Origin: Streptococcus cristatus ATCC 51100
Lineage (GTDB): Bacteria > Bacillota > Bacilli > Lactobacillales > Streptococcaceae
Length of the DNA stretch: 64,000 nt
NCBI RefSeq assembly: GCF_011612585.1
Contig: NZ_CP050133.1
Span: 1,488,001 to 1,552,000, forward strand
Direction: 5' to 3'
Below, piece by piece: positions 16,004 through 25,215 of this stretch. Every line of letters starts with the position of its first letter. Position 1 is the stretch's first letter. Below the pieces are notes generated by a model. That model saw nothing but the letters and a program-made list of their open reading frames with translations, made no database searches and had not been told where the DNA came from. The position numbers and the translations under genes are program-made.

Positions 16004-18277
16004 ATGCTTTGTCAAAATTGTAAAATCAATGAATCAACCATCCATCTCTATACAAATGTAAACGGAAACAAGCAGCAGATTGACCTTTGTCAAAACTGCT
16101 ATCAAATTATGAAAACTGACCCTAACAATAGCCTTTTTCGAGGGCTGACTCAGGCTAACAATCAAGGAATTGATCCTATTGACGATTTCTTTAACAGTCT
16201 TGGTAATTTTCAACAACCCCAAGAACCAAATCCAAATATCCCGCCAACTCAATCTGGAGGAGGCTACGGTGGCGGTGGCTATGGTGGCAATTCCAATCAT
16301 GGAGGCGGAGCACGCCAACAGGCTCCGCAAAAGCCAAAAGGTCTCCTAGAAGAGTTTGGTATCAATGTGACTGAGATCGCCCGTAAAGGAGAAATTGACC
16401 CTGTCATCGGTCGGGACGAAGAGATTACTCGTGTCATTGAAATCCTCAACCGCCGCACCAAAAACAATCCTGTCCTTATTGGAGAGCCCGGTGTCGGAAA
16501 AACGGCTGTGGTCGAAGGCCTAGCCCAGAAGATTGTGGATGGGGATGTACCTCATAAACTCCAAGGCAAGGAAGTTATCCGCCTGGACGTTGTCAGCCTA
16601 GTACAAGGGACTGGTATCCGAGGTCAATTTGAAGAGCGGATGCAGAAGCTCATGGACGAGATTCGCTCTCGTCAAGATGTCATTCTCTTCATTGATGAAA
16701 TCCATGAAATTGTCGGAGCGGGTTCTGCTGGCGATGGTAATATGGACGCCGGAAATATCCTCAAACCAGCTCTGGCTCGCGGAGAACTCCAAATGGTTGG
16801 GGCTACTACCCTCAATGAATACCGTATCATTGAGAAGGATGCAGCCCTCGAGCGCCGCATGCAGCCAGTCAAGGTCGACGAGCCAACAGTAGAGGAAACC
16901 ATTACCATCCTCAAAGGAATTCAGAAAAAATACGAAGACTACCATCACGTCAAGTACACAGATGCGGCTATTGAAGCTGCGGCACTTCTCTCCAACCGCT
17001 ACATCCAAGACCGCTTCCTGCCAGACAAGGCTATTGACCTCTTGGACGAGGCTGGCTCTAAGATGAATCTGACCCTCAACTTTGTTGATCCCAAGGTTAT
17101 TGACCAGCGTCTGATTGAGGCCGAAAACCTCAAGGCTCAGGCGACTCGTGACGAAGACTTTGAAAAAGCGGCTTACTTCCGCGATCAGATTGCCAAATAC
17201 AAGGAACTCCAAAAGACGAGCGTGCTGGATAACGATATCCCAATTATCAGTGAGAAAACCATTGAGCATATCGTGGAGCAAAAGACCAATATCCCAGTTG
17301 GCGATCTCAAAGAAAAGGAACAGTCTCAACTGGTCAATCTCGCCAGCGACTTAAAAGCCCACGTCATCGGCCAAGATGATGCTGTGGATAAGATTGCCAA
17401 GGCCATCCGCCGCAACCGGGTCGGACTAGGAAGTCCTAATCGCCCAATCGGAAGCTTCCTCTTTGTCGGACCAACTGGTGTCGGTAAGACTGAGCTTTCT
17501 AAGCAACTGGCCATTGAGCTCTTTGGCTCTGCTGACAGCATGATTCGCTTTGATATGAGTGAATACATGGAAAAACACAGCGTGGCCAAACTGGTCGGTG
17601 CCCCTCCAGGCTACGTCGGCTATGAGGAAGCTGGCCAGTTGACTGAGCGAGTCCGCCGCAATCCATACTCGCTCATTCTGTTGGATGAGGTGGAAAAGGC
17701 CCATCCTGATGTTATGCACATGTTCCTACAAGTTCTGGATGATGGCCGCTTGACCGATGGTCAAGGTCGGACTGTCAGCTTCAAAGACACCATTATCATC
17801 ATGACATCCAATGCCGGAACGGGCAAGGCTGAAGCCAGCGTTGGCTTTGGAGCGGCGCGTGAAGGCCGCACCAATTCCGTCTTGGGTGAGCTGGGCAACT
17901 TCTTCAGTCCTGAGTTTATGAACCGCTTCGACGGCATTATCGAATTCAAGCCACTCAGCAAGGACAATCTGCTGCAGATCGTCAACCTCATGCTGGACGA
18001 TGTCAACCAGCGCTTGGCAACCAACGACATTCATCTGGATGTTACTGAGAAGGTCAAGGAAAAATTGGTTGACCTAGGCTACGATCCAAAAATGGGCGCT
18101 CGCCCACTGCGCCGTACCATTCAAGACCATATCGAAGATGCTATTACTGACTTCTATCTGGAAAATCCAAGCGAAAAAGAGCTCAAAGCTATCATGACCA
18201 GCAATGGCAAGATTCTCATCAAGTCAGCCAAAAAGGCTGAAGCAGAAAAAACCAAGCCCGATGAAAGCCAAAGCTAA
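16004..18277 (+). CDS. clpE: ATP-dependent Clp protease ATP-binding subunit ClpE
   Basis: 757-residue AAA+ unfoldase that feeds ClpP under heat or protein stress. The N-terminal zinc finger (Cys3, Cys6, Cys29, Cys32) is diagnostic of ClpE. A glycine-rich linker (about 84-103) precedes AAA-1 (GEPGVGKT near 161), a UVR-type helix pair (about 370-400) and AAA-2 (GPTGVGKT near 488, [16 protein letters not shown], then the sensor-2 region GARPLRR). Complete. Start at 16004 follows AAAGAGG. A CtsR box upstream fits heat-shock control. No clear terminator follows; mobile-element sequence starts about 50 bases after the stop. Confidence 0.96.
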   Translation: MLCQNCKINESTIHLYTNVNGNKQQIDLCQNCYQIMKTDPNNSLFRGLTQANNQGIDPIDDFFNSLGNFQQPQEPNPNIPPTQSGGGYGGGGYGGNSNHGGGARQQAPQKPKGLLEEFGINVTEIARKGEIDPVIGRDEEITRVIEILNRRTKNNPVLIGEPGVGKTAVVEGLAQKIVDGDVPHKLQGKEVIRLDVVSLVQGTGIRGQFEERMQKLMDEIRSRQDVILFIDEIHEIVGAGSAGDGNMDAGNILKPALARGELQMVGATTLNEYRIIEKDAALERRMQPVKVDEPTVEETITILKGIQKKYEDYHHVKYTDAAIEAAALLSNRYIQDRFLPDKAIDLLDEAGSKMNLTLNFVDPKVIDQRLIEAENLKAQATRDEDFEKAAYFRDQIAKYKELQKTSVLDNDIPIISEKTIEHIVEQKTNIPVGDLKEKEQSQLVNLASDLKAHVIGQDDAVDKIAKAIRRNRVGLGSPNRPIGSFLFVGPTGVGKTELSKQLAIELFGSADSMIRFDMSEYMEKHSVAKLVGAPPGYVGYEEAGQLTERVRRNPYSLILLDEVEKAHPDVMHMFLQVLDDGRLTDGQGRTVSFKDTIIIMTSNAGTGKAEASVGFGAAREGRTNSVLGELGNFFSPEFMNRFDGIIEFKPLSKDNLLQIVNLMLDDVNQRLATNDIHLDVTEKVKEKLVDLGYDPKMGARPLRRTIQDHIEDAITDFYLENPSEKELKAIMTSNGKILIKSAKKAEAEKTKPDESQS

Positions 18278-18324
18278 CTGACTTTAACTCTGCGTCTTGA
18301 TAAACTTTTTAAAACAAAGCAAAA

Positions 18325-18352
18325 AGGAGCTCTTTGTCAACTGTAGTGGGTT
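18325..18352 (+). mobile_element. Solo end of an ISL3-type element
   Basis: GAGCTCTTTGTCAACTGTAG then TGGGTT, identical to the left end of the complete ISL3 element at 23721. No transposase remains next to it. It marks the clpE-side edge of the accessory block. Confidence 0.6.
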
Positions 18353-18405
18353 GATGAAAAGGGCTAGTAAGGTGAAACGATCTAATCGAGTGGTTATTCT
18401 AGGGT

Positions 18406-18830
18406 AATTAAAAACGATTTATCGTGCTGAAAATTTAGAAATGGCAGTACAAGCTTTAGAGAACTTTATCGCTGAATGGAAGCCAAAGTATAGGAAAGTC
18501 ATAGAAAGTCTGGAGAATACGGATAATCTTTTAACTTTTTTCTAGTTTCCCTACCAAATTTGGCACAGCATTTATTCGACAAAGCTCATTGAGTCTCTCA
18601 ACAAAGAAATTAAACGTCAAACGAAAAAGAAGGTTCTTTTTCCTAACGAAGAAGCCCTGGACCGTTACTTAGTTACTTTGTTTGAAGATTATAATTTCAA
18701 GCAAAGTCAACGAATCCATAAAGGGTTTGGTCAATGTTCTGACACACTTGAAAGCTTATTTGATTAGCACTCCATAACTCTACTTGAGTGTTTACACATA
18801 ATTATTGACAGTATCTAAAGCGTTTTTAGT
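18406..18830 (+). pseudogene. IS256-family transposase remnant (C-terminal part)
   Basis: Reading across frames gives AENLEMAVQALENFIAEW, then after a stop (about 18541) the typical Mutator-family tail: TKLIESLNKEIKRQTKKK, PNEEALDRYLVTLFED and HKGFGQCSDTLESLFD with a stop at about 18766. Only the last third of the transposase is left, with an in-frame stop and no start. GTTTACACATAATTATTGAC after it looks like the element's right end. Inactive. Confidence 0.8.
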
Positions 18831-18925
18831 GTAATTCGTATATAGTTGTTGACAAAACATTTTAACAGTAAAAGAGTGCAACTTTATTTGTTCACTCTTT
18901 TTTTGCGTATAACAGAAAAATTTTT

Positions 18926-18966
18926 GATAAATAGAATAGTATTGCTACTTATTTATCAAAAATTTA
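18926..18966. terminator. Terminator downstream of the histidine kinase gene
   Basis: TTTTTGATAAAT and ATTTATCAAAAA, a 12-base perfect inverted repeat with a loop of about 17 bases; read on the minus strand it is followed by TTTTTC. The rest of 18830-19094 shows nothing else. Confidence 0.65.
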
Positions 18967-19094
18967 CGATGATTAGACGAAAGAATACTTTGCCCCAAAA
19001 ATAGCATTTAGAAATATTTAGAAGATAAATAATGTGTCGCAATGCTCTAAATGGTTAGTGTTCTAAGTGTAAGCTTGTTCTTAGGGGCAGGTCA

Positions 19095-20405
19095 TTATTC
19101 CTTTACTAAAGGTAAAGAAATGGTGACTTTTAAGCCTGGATGATTGTCTAAAAAAACAATTTCACCTTGATGTAATTTAATAATTTGTTTGGTGATAACT
19201 GTTCCCATACCATGTGATTCATAATTAGTTGATTTTTGATTTAGCTCAGTAATTTTTTGAGCTGTAATATCTCCTTGATCCGCAATGACGATGAGCACTT
19301 TATTATCAGATAATTGATAAGTCAGATCAATCTGGTTAGAGCCGCTGTGCATAATACTATTAAGTAAGAGATTTCTAAAAGCTCTTGCTAATAAAGTTAC
19401 CTCTCCTTTTACCAACACTGTCTCGGCAGGCAAATCAAAATGAAGTGTAATTGTTTCATAATTATTCAATATATCGGCAATTACTGTTCGTAGGACAGTA
19501 ACCAAATCAAGATTGGAAAATTCGGAGTGACGCTTTTGGTTATCCAATAAGTAGCTCATATTGAGATTAGAAATCATTTCTTTCATAGTTTGAATCTGAT
19601 TTTCAATTTCCTCTGTCTGCTTTCCTTTGCCATATTGCTGCTCTAACTGACTGTTATAACCTGATATGAGCATAAGAGGATTGCGTAAATCATGACTGAC
19701 CCCTCTAATCCATTGCTCTTTCATCGTGTTGCTTTCTTCCAAAATATGAGATGTCTCATTGAGAGCCGTCTTAATTTCAGAGAAATTTCCCTTTTCTTTA
19801 AGAACGATATTTTGACCTTGAGATAAAGAAGTGACAGCAGTAATAATCGGCTCCATCTCCTTTTTAATACGCAACTTTGATCGGCTCAAAAGAATAAAAA
19901 TAAGTAAAAGAATAATACCCAAGAAAACAAGTCCCAAACTGAGAAAATTCCTAATAAATTGCGTATTAGCATAGAAATTAAATTTTGCTAAGGAATGCTT
20001 TTTAGGATAGCCCAAAACTAAAATTTGCTGACCACGTACATAGGAGAAAACAGGGTAATCTTCTAAATACCAACGTGAAAATTTAACCATATCAGCATTC
20101 GTATAATGCTTTTTGAGTCCTTTAGGTAAATGATAAGATTGGACAATATTGCCATCTTGATTCAGTACCATAGCCCAAGTATTTTGTTTATCCATTTCAA
20201 TTTTGCTGCTTTTATCAAAATTGAAATTATTCTCTTGACTCGATTGAGCGATTTTAGTGTAAAGTAGTTCCGGTTTTTCCTTTCCATAGAAACTAAAATA
20301 GGCTGAGAAAACCAAACCATAAACAAAAACAAGTCCTATGATTAAAGCCAAGATTAATAGAACATACCTGGTTAATAACTTAGTAAAAAATTTAACGGTA
20401 TCCAT
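19095..20405 (-). CDS. Sensor histidine kinase (lantibiotic-immunity locus)
   Basis: 436-residue membrane kinase. Two transmembrane segments (about 13-35 and 150-175) flank an extracytoplasmic sensor loop of about 115 residues. The dimerisation/phosphoacceptor box is GVSHDLRNPLMLISGY; the ATPase domain has RNLLLNSIMHS, IADQGD and GMGTVITKQII. Start is directly adjacent to the stop of the regulator gene, so they are co-translated. Divergent from an LctFEG-type transporter; by analogy with the LcrRS system of S. mutans it probably senses a lantibiotic. That ligand assignment is inference. Confidence 0.88.
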   Translation of the reverse strand: MDTVKFFTKLLTRYVLLILALIIGLVFVYGLVFSAYFSFYGKEKPELLYTKIAQSSQENNFNFDKSSKIEMDKQNTWAMVLNQDGNIVQSYHLPKGLKKHYTNADMVKFSRWYLEDYPVFSYVRGQQILVLGYPKKHSLAKFNFYANTQFIRNFLSLGLVFLGIILLLIFILLSRSKLRIKKEMEPIITAVTSLSQGQNIVLKEKGNFSEIKTALNETSHILEESNTMKEQWIRGVSHDLRNPLMLISGYNSQLEQQYGKGKQTEEIENQIQTMKEMISNLNMSYLLDNQKRHSEFSNLDLVTVLRTVIADILNNYETITLHFDLPAETVLVKGEVTLLARAFRNLLLNSIMHSGSNQIDLTYQLSDNKVLIVIADQGDITAQKITELNQKSTNYESHGMGTVITKQIIKLHQGEIVFLDNHPGLKVTISLPLVKE

Positions 20406-21095
20406 TTAATTCACCTTTAGTTTGTAACCCAAACCTTTAACCGTTATTAAGCTTTCTGGTTTAGAAGGATTGGCTTCAATCTTTTGTCGAATCTTACGAA
20501 TATGAGCCATTAGGGTATTATCATAGCCTTGGTATTGTAATCCCCAGACCTTTTCTAAGAGTTGGTCAAAAGTGACAATGCGATTCTTATTATCATATAG
20601 GATCTTAAGAATACTGTATTCCTTAGCTGTCAGCTGAATCTCTAGTTTTCCTTTGGTAATCAAGGCTTGGCTAAAATGCACCTGGCAAGCAGGCAAAACA
20701 AGGGTATCTTCCTTTTCGGGATAGGCTCTTTTTAAGATGGAAAGAATACGCAGCTCCAAATCTCTTGGGCGGAAAGGCTTGATAATATAGTCATCTGCCC
20801 CTAGCTCAAAGCCCTGATATTGTTTTTCTATATCGGAGATTGCCGACAAAAACAAAACAGGAACCGTTGAAGTCTTACGGATACCTTTTAAAACTTCAAA
20901 TCCTGATCCTTCAGGCAGCATAATGTCTAAAATAACTAAATCAAAAGATTTTTCTTCAAATTGCTCCAAAGCTTCTTTTTGTGATTGTACACTTGTTAGA
21001 TTGCTAAACCCAGCAATGATCAATGATTCTTGCACCATTTCTAAAATTTCTGGGTTATCGTCTAAAATTAAAATCTTCTTTTCTTTATAATTCAT
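20406..21095 (-). CDS. OmpR-family response regulator (lantibiotic-immunity locus)
   Basis: 229 residues: receiver domain with the acidic pocket ILDDN and phospho-acceptor Asp in LVILDIMLPEGSGF (about residue 56), conserved Lys in IIKPF, then a winged-helix output domain (about 130-228) with LTAKEYSILKILYDN and the wing GLGYKL. Pairs with the kinase immediately downstream. It most likely activates the divergent lctFEG promoter through the TTAAAGTAA-type repeats at 21148-21196. Regulation target is inference from position. Confidence 0.9.
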   Translation of the reverse strand: MNYKEKKILILDDNPEILEMVQESLIIAGFSNLTSVQSQKEALEQFEEKSFDLVILDIMLPEGSGFEVLKGIRKTSTVPVLFLSAISDIEKQYQGFELGADDYIIKPFRPRDLELRILSILKRAYPEKEDTLVLPACQVHFSQALITKGKLEIQLTAKEYSILKILYDNKNRIVTFDQLLEKVWGLQYQGYDNTLMAHIRKIRQKIEANPSKPESLITVKGLGYKLKVN

Positions 21096-21147
21096 ACTAT
21101 TACCTCAACAAGACTAGTATAACACATTGCTTCCTTAGTCAAGGACT

Positions 21148-21196
21148 TTAAAGTAAAAATTAAGGAAGAATTAAAGTAATGAACAGGTTAAAATAA
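21148..21196 (+). promoter_or_regulatory. Direct-repeat operator upstream of lctFEG
   Basis: TTAAAGTAA at 21148 and 21171, TTAAGGAAG at 21160 and TTAAAATAA at 21188. The first three are 11-12 bases apart, one helical turn, as for OmpR-type regulators. A TATAAT follows at 21208-21213. Confidence 0.5.
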
Positions 21197-21266
21197 AGGA
21201 GTTTCATTATAATAAAAATAGCGAAAGGATATAACATCACTCTAAGATTTTTAAAGGAGAAAACAA

Positions 21267-22175
21267 ATGAACAATTATATCGTTGAAACCAACCAATTAA
21301 GTAAGGATTTTTCAGGTGAAGTAGCCGTTAATCAGCTCTCTATTCATATTAGAAAAAATGAAATTTATGGTTTTTTAGGACCAAATGGTGCTGGTAAGAG
21401 TACTGCTATGAAAATGCTTTTAGGATTGTTGCAACCAAGCCATGGTTCCATTAAGCTCTTTGGCAAAACCTTTAATAGCAATCAAATATCACTCCTCTCA
21501 AATGTAGGTTCCCTCATTGAAGAGCCCTCTTACTATGCTAATTTGACCGGTTATGAAAATCTTGAAATTATCCAAAAATTGCTTAAATTACCAAAAAGAA
21601 ATATTGATGAAGTCTTAAAGATTGTCAGGCTTTTCGATCAAAAAGACAAGCTAGTTAAAAACTATTCACTAGGCATGAAACAACGTTTAGGAATTGCGTT
21701 AGCTATTGTTAAATTTCCTAAATTACTGATTTTGGATGAGCCAACTAATGGTTTAGACCCTGCCGGTATTCAAGAAATTCGTGAGCTTATCAAGTCTTTA
21801 CCACAAAAATACGATATGACTATCATCGTTTCTAGCCATATTCTTTCAGAAATTGAACAGATGGCTACAACTGTTGGCATTATCAATCATGGTCAATTAC
21901 TTTTTGAAGGCCACCTATCTGACCTTGAAGAAGATGAAAAATATCTGTTTGAGACCAGTGATGATGTAACTGCTAAAAGAATACTAATGTTCAATGGTTT
22001 TAATTTGGATGATGACCCAAAATTGATTATCAACGATAACAATAAAGTTAATATAGCCACTGCTATTCGACTCTTAGTTGAAAATAATGTTGATATTTAT
22101 CAAGTTCGTATGATTCGTCGATCGCTGGAAGATGTTTTCCTTGATATGACAGGACGGGAAGGAAGTGTCTTGTAA
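21267..22175 (+). CDS. lctF: Lantibiotic-immunity ABC transporter, ATP-binding protein
   Basis: 302-residue ABC ATPase. Walker A GPNGAGKST (about residue 38), signature YSLGMKQRLG, Walker B LLILDEPTNGLDPAG, and a C-terminal extension of about 80 residues typical of the LctF/MutF/BcrA branch. It would power expulsion of type A(II) lantibiotics from the membrane. First gene of a three-gene operon; the ATG follows AAAGGAGAAAACAA. AT-rich compared with core genes, suggesting transfer. Family assignment strong; the particular bacteriocin is not known. Confidence 0.88.
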   Translation: MNNYIVETNQLSKDFSGEVAVNQLSIHIRKNEIYGFLGPNGAGKSTAMKMLLGLLQPSHGSIKLFGKTFNSNQISLLSNVGSLIEEPSYYANLTGYENLEIIQKLLKLPKRNIDEVLKIVRLFDQKDKLVKNYSLGMKQRLGIALAIVKFPKLLILDEPTNGLDPAGIQEIRELIKSLPQKYDMTIIVSSHILSEIEQMATTVGIINHGQLLFEGHLSDLEEDEKYLFETSDDVTAKRILMFNGFNLDDDPKLIINDNNKVNIATAIRLLVENNVDIYQVRMIRRSLEDVFLDMTGREGSVL

Positions 22176-22915
22176 TGCTGAATTTACAATTAGAATTTAT
22201 CAAACTAAAAAGACGGTCTTTCTTGTTATCTTTGATTGCTATTGTAGCAGTGGGCTTGATTTGGAGTAGCGTTGTTATCAAATATGAATTACCTAAAACA
22301 CATGAGGCCTATAATGCCATTTATACCATGACTTACTTGAATGATTTTATTTTGCCACTTTTCATTGCAGTTTTAGCGTCTAGACTACTGGAATTGGAAC
22401 ATCTAGGCAAAACTTTTAAACTCTTGCAAACCAGTAACGAAAGTCCTTGGCAACTTTTTAAAGCTAAATTGACTGTGATGGCTATTTTTGCCTTTGTTGT
22501 CAGTTTGATTCAAACGCTTTTTCTGAAATTTATTATTCAAGGCATGCAGGTCAGTGTGACACCTGTTTCATTGAGTCTCTTTTTGTTCACAACTTTTTTG
22601 GTTTGTCTCTTTCTGTCTTGTTTACATCTTTGCTTAGCTTTTATCTATCCAAAGCCAAGTGTGACAGTAGTAACAGGCTTAATTGGTTCCTTCCTGTCAT
22701 TTGTAGGTATCGGTGCGTTACCAGTTCCTATTCGTATTTTCATTCCTTGGCAATATTTCTCTATGATGGGAATCGCTAAACGGGTGGCTGGAACTAACAC
22801 TTATCTTTTTCAATACGATAATGCTTATCCCTTTAAATTAGTCGTATTATTGCTTATCATTTTTTTAAGCATCTTTGCCAGTAAAAAACTCATTGGAAAG
22901 GCGGATCTATTATGA
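22175..22915 (+). CDS. lctE: Lantibiotic-immunity ABC transporter permease, LctE/MutE type
   Basis: 246-residue integral membrane protein with about six transmembrane segments (first at about 14-32, ending with LVVLLLIIFLSIFA). Starts MLNLQLEFIKLKRRSFLLS, the usual start of ABC-2 immunity permeases. Overlaps lctF by one base (TAATG) and lctG by four (ATGA), so the three are translationally coupled. It forms the membrane channel with LctG. Confidence 0.85.
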   Translation: MLNLQLEFIKLKRRSFLLSLIAIVAVGLIWSSVVIKYELPKTHEAYNAIYTMTYLNDFILPLFIAVLASRLLELEHLGKTFKLLQTSNESPWQLFKAKLTVMAIFAFVVSLIQTLFLKFIIQGMQVSVTPVSLSLFLFTTFLVCLFLSCLHLCLAFIYPKPSVTVVTGLIGSFLSFVGIGALPVPIRIFIPWQYFSMMGIAKRVAGTNTYLFQYDNAYPFKLVVLLLIIFLSIFASKKLIGKADLL

Positions 22916-23640
22916 TTACTTTTGAATTTAAAAAAATCAAAAAAAGTGCTATTCCGATAACGCTAATCTTCTTTAACCTTGTTGGGTCCTTATTGGGAGC
23001 AATGATTTACGCTCTCAATCAAAAGGTGCTCCTAGATGGTACACAAGCTCGCGTCCTTTGGGGACAAACAGTTTTCTATTCCTCGCAGGTATTTACTCCT
23101 ATTCTGATCGGGATTATCTGTTCCATCAGTTGTCAATTCGAGGAAAGTAATAAAAACTGGCAGCGCTTATTAAGTATTCCGGTTAAGGCCAATCGTATCA
23201 TTTTATCAAAAATCACCAGCTTATCACTAGTCATGGCTATTAGTCAACTGATAGTTCTTCTCTTATATATTATCAGCGCTTTGGTTTTGAAGGTACCTTT
23301 TGCAAATTATCTACTGGACTTTTTGCTTTGGTCTATCACAGGTTGGCTAGCAACCATTACTATTGTCACCATTCAAATTTTTCTTAGTATTCGCTTAAAA
23401 AATTTCGCAGTGCCTATTCTTATATCAGCTATTTTGGCTATGGCAGGACTTATGACCCTCTTTATTGGACAAGGTCTTTTTAGAATTTTCCCTTATGCTC
23501 AGATTGCTGTTGGTGATCGAGCTCGTTCCTTAGTCCCTTTTACCTTATCTGAATTTATCCTTTTCTTAGTTGTCAATAGTGCTTATATTTTTGTCTTCTA
23601 TACCTTAGCAGTTAGACAGCTTAAAAAGAGATTTATTTAA
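22912..23640 (+). CDS. lctG: Lantibiotic-immunity ABC transporter permease, LctG/MutG type
   Basis: 242-residue membrane protein with about six hydrophobic segments. It starts MITFEFKKIKKSAIPITLIF and carries the cytoplasmic-loop segment SNKNWQRLLSIPVKANRIIL typical of ABC-2 immunity permeases. Last gene of the operon. No transposase or bacteriocin structural gene lies with it, so this is an immunity/resistance module and not a producer cluster. Confidence 0.85.
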   Translation: MITFEFKKIKKSAIPITLIFFNLVGSLLGAMIYALNQKVLLDGTQARVLWGQTVFYSSQVFTPILIGIICSISCQFEESNKNWQRLLSIPVKANRIILSKITSLSLVMAISQLIVLLLYIISALVLKVPFANYLLDFLLWSITGWLATITIVTIQIFLSIRLKNFAVPILISAILAMAGLMTLFIGQGLFRIFPYAQIAVGDRARSLVPFTLSEFILFLVVNSAYIFVFYTLAVRQLKKRFI

Positions 23641-23660
23641 TCTCATTTATAGTGAAAAAC

Positions 23661-23720
23661 ATGAAGAAAGCGAAGATTTATCGTAATTATTATACAATTA
23701 ATGATCAGCAAATAAAAAGT
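23661..23720 (+). pseudogene. Start of a gene cut by the ISL3 element
   Basis: ATG at about 23661 opens a frame (MKKAKIYRNYYTINDQQIK) that runs straight into the insertion element end at 23721. Only about 20 residues are native. No family is recognisable. It may be the truncated fourth gene of the lct operon. Confidence 0.35.
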
Positions 23721-25127
23721 GAGCTCTTTGTCAACTGTAGTGGGTTCCCAAAAAGTCATACCCTGGAGAGGACCGAATTGGTTCTCTCCTTTTTAATATT
23801 CAAAGCGATGAGAATTCTAGTTTTAAAGTTGTCAAAGTTTCGGAAGCCAAAAGCGTTGCGCTTGATGACCTTGATGAGATTATTCGTAGCTTCTAGTTTT
23901 GCGTTTGAGTATGGCAGTTCTAAAGCGTTTATAATTTTATCTTTGTCCTTAAGAAAGGTCTTAAAAACAGTCTGAAAGATAGGATTTATACAAGCAATTC
24001 TTTCTTCAATGAGACCAAAGAAATGTTCAGCTTGTCTCTCTTGAAAATGAAAGAGTAAGAGTTGGTAGAGCTCATAATGTTCCCTTAGTTCTTGAGAGTA
24101 CGAGAGCAACTTTTCCAGAATCTCTCTGTTGGTCAAGTGCATGCGAAAAGTCGGGCGATAAAAGCGTTTATGACTTAGTTTCCGACTATCTTGTTGGATC
24201 AGTTTCCAGTAGCGTTTGATTGCCTTGTACTCGTGTGATTTTCGATCCAATTGATTCATGATTTGAACACGAACACGGCTCATAGCCCGGATGAGATGTT
24301 GTACAATATGAAAGCGATCGAGGACGATTTTAGCGTTTGGAAAAAGTTGTTTAGCCAAGTCGTAGTAGGGGCTAAACATGTCCATGGTAATGACTTTCAC
24401 GCGACTTCTCACCTGTCTAGAATAACGAAGGAAATGATTGCTAATGGTCACTTGTGTCCGCCCATCTAAGATAGCTAGGATCCTTCTTGAATCAAAATCC
24501 TGTGCAATGAAGCTTATTTTACCTTTCTTGAAGCTGTATTCATCCCAGCTCATGTGTTCTGGAAGGTAGTTGAGGTCAGTTGTGAACTCGAATTCTTTCA
24601 ACTTACGAATGACTGTTGACGTGGAAACTGCTAAGCTTTCAGCGATGGCCGTCATAGAGACTTTCTCGATCAATTTTTGGGCGATTTTCTGCTTGACAAT
24701 GGTTGCGATTTGGTGGTTTTTCTTGACTAAAGAAGTTTCTGCGACAGCCATTTTTCCGCAATCCTGACAGCGGAAGCGCTGTTTTCTCAACCGAATCAAT
24801 GTCTTATATCCCGCACACTCTAGGTAGGGAATTTTTGATTCTTTCTGGAAATCATATTTAGCCATTTGTCCTTGGCAGTGAGGGCATTTAGGTGCGGGGT
24901 AATCTAGCTTAGCGATGATTTCTTTATGTGTACCAGCATCTACATAATCTAAAATAGTGATGTTAGGGTCTTTTATTCCGAGTAAGTTTGTGATAAAATT
25001 TAATTGCTCCATAAGAGTCTTTCTAATGATGGTTTGGTCGCTTTTCATTATAAGTCTTATGGGACTTTTTTCTACAACAAATAGGCTCCATAATTCCTAC
25101 AGTGGTGTTACCCACTACAGAAATTAT
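23721..25127 (-). mobile_element. Complete ISL3-family insertion sequence
   Basis: Ends GAGCTCTTTGTCAACTGTAG... and ...CCCACTACAGAAATTATAGA-GCCC are imperfect inverted repeats (17 of 24 positions by eye). One intact transposase gene is inside on the minus strand. At the right end the terminal repeat is followed inward by an inverted copy (GGCTCCATAATTCCTACAGT), making a strong hairpin ahead of the transposase promoter. An exact target duplication was not evident. Confidence 0.8.
23756..25048 (-). CDS. ISL3-family transposase
   Basis: 430-residue DDE transposase related to IS1167-type elements. N-terminal zinc-binding region with CPHC (about 54-57) and CQDC (about 94-97), then a helix-turn-helix (MTAIAESLAVSTSTVIRKL), the catalytic DDE domain starting MSWDEYSFKKGKISFIAQDF, with ITMDMFSPY and VLDRFHIVQHL, and LEATNNLIKVIKRNAFGFRN near the end. 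Intact and of full length, so the element may still be active. A second ATG at 25012 (MEQLNF) matches the usual family start and may be the true one. Confidence 0.93.
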   Translation of the reverse strand: MKSDQTIIRKTLMEQLNFITNLLGIKDPNITILDYVDAGTHKEIIAKLDYPAPKCPHCQGQMAKYDFQKESKIPYLECAGYKTLIRLRKQRFRCQDCGKMAVAETSLVKKNHQIATIVKQKIAQKLIEKVSMTAIAESLAVSTSTVIRKLKEFEFTTDLNYLPEHMSWDEYSFKKGKISFIAQDFDSRRILAILDGRTQVTISNHFLRYSRQVRSRVKVITMDMFSPYYDLAKQLFPNAKIVLDRFHIVQHLIRAMSRVRVQIMNQLDRKSHEYKAIKRYWKLIQQDSRKLSHKRFYRPTFRMHLTNREILEKLLSYSQELREHYELYQLLLFHFQERQAEHFFGLIEERIACINPIFQTVFKTFLKDKDKIINALELPYSNAKLEATNNLIKVIKRNAFGFRNFDNFKTRILIALNIKKERTNSVLSRV

Positions 25128-25215
25128 AGAGCCCAAAAAGAGAACGGATAAAGTATTCTGTTCTCTTTTTGAATTCTATTAATTTTTAGTGGAGCTCACT
25201 GGATAGCCTTATCTT

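Noticed and set aside
16598-17329. 243-codon frame antisense to clpE
   Set aside because: Shadow of a conserved coding region with biased codons; no start signals or homology.
18277-18330. Terminator for clpE
   Set aside because: No stem with a T-run was found in these bases; I do not claim one.
23713-25136. 8-bp target duplication flanking the ISL3 element
   Set aside because: The flanks share only an AAAAAG core, which is too short and A-rich to count.
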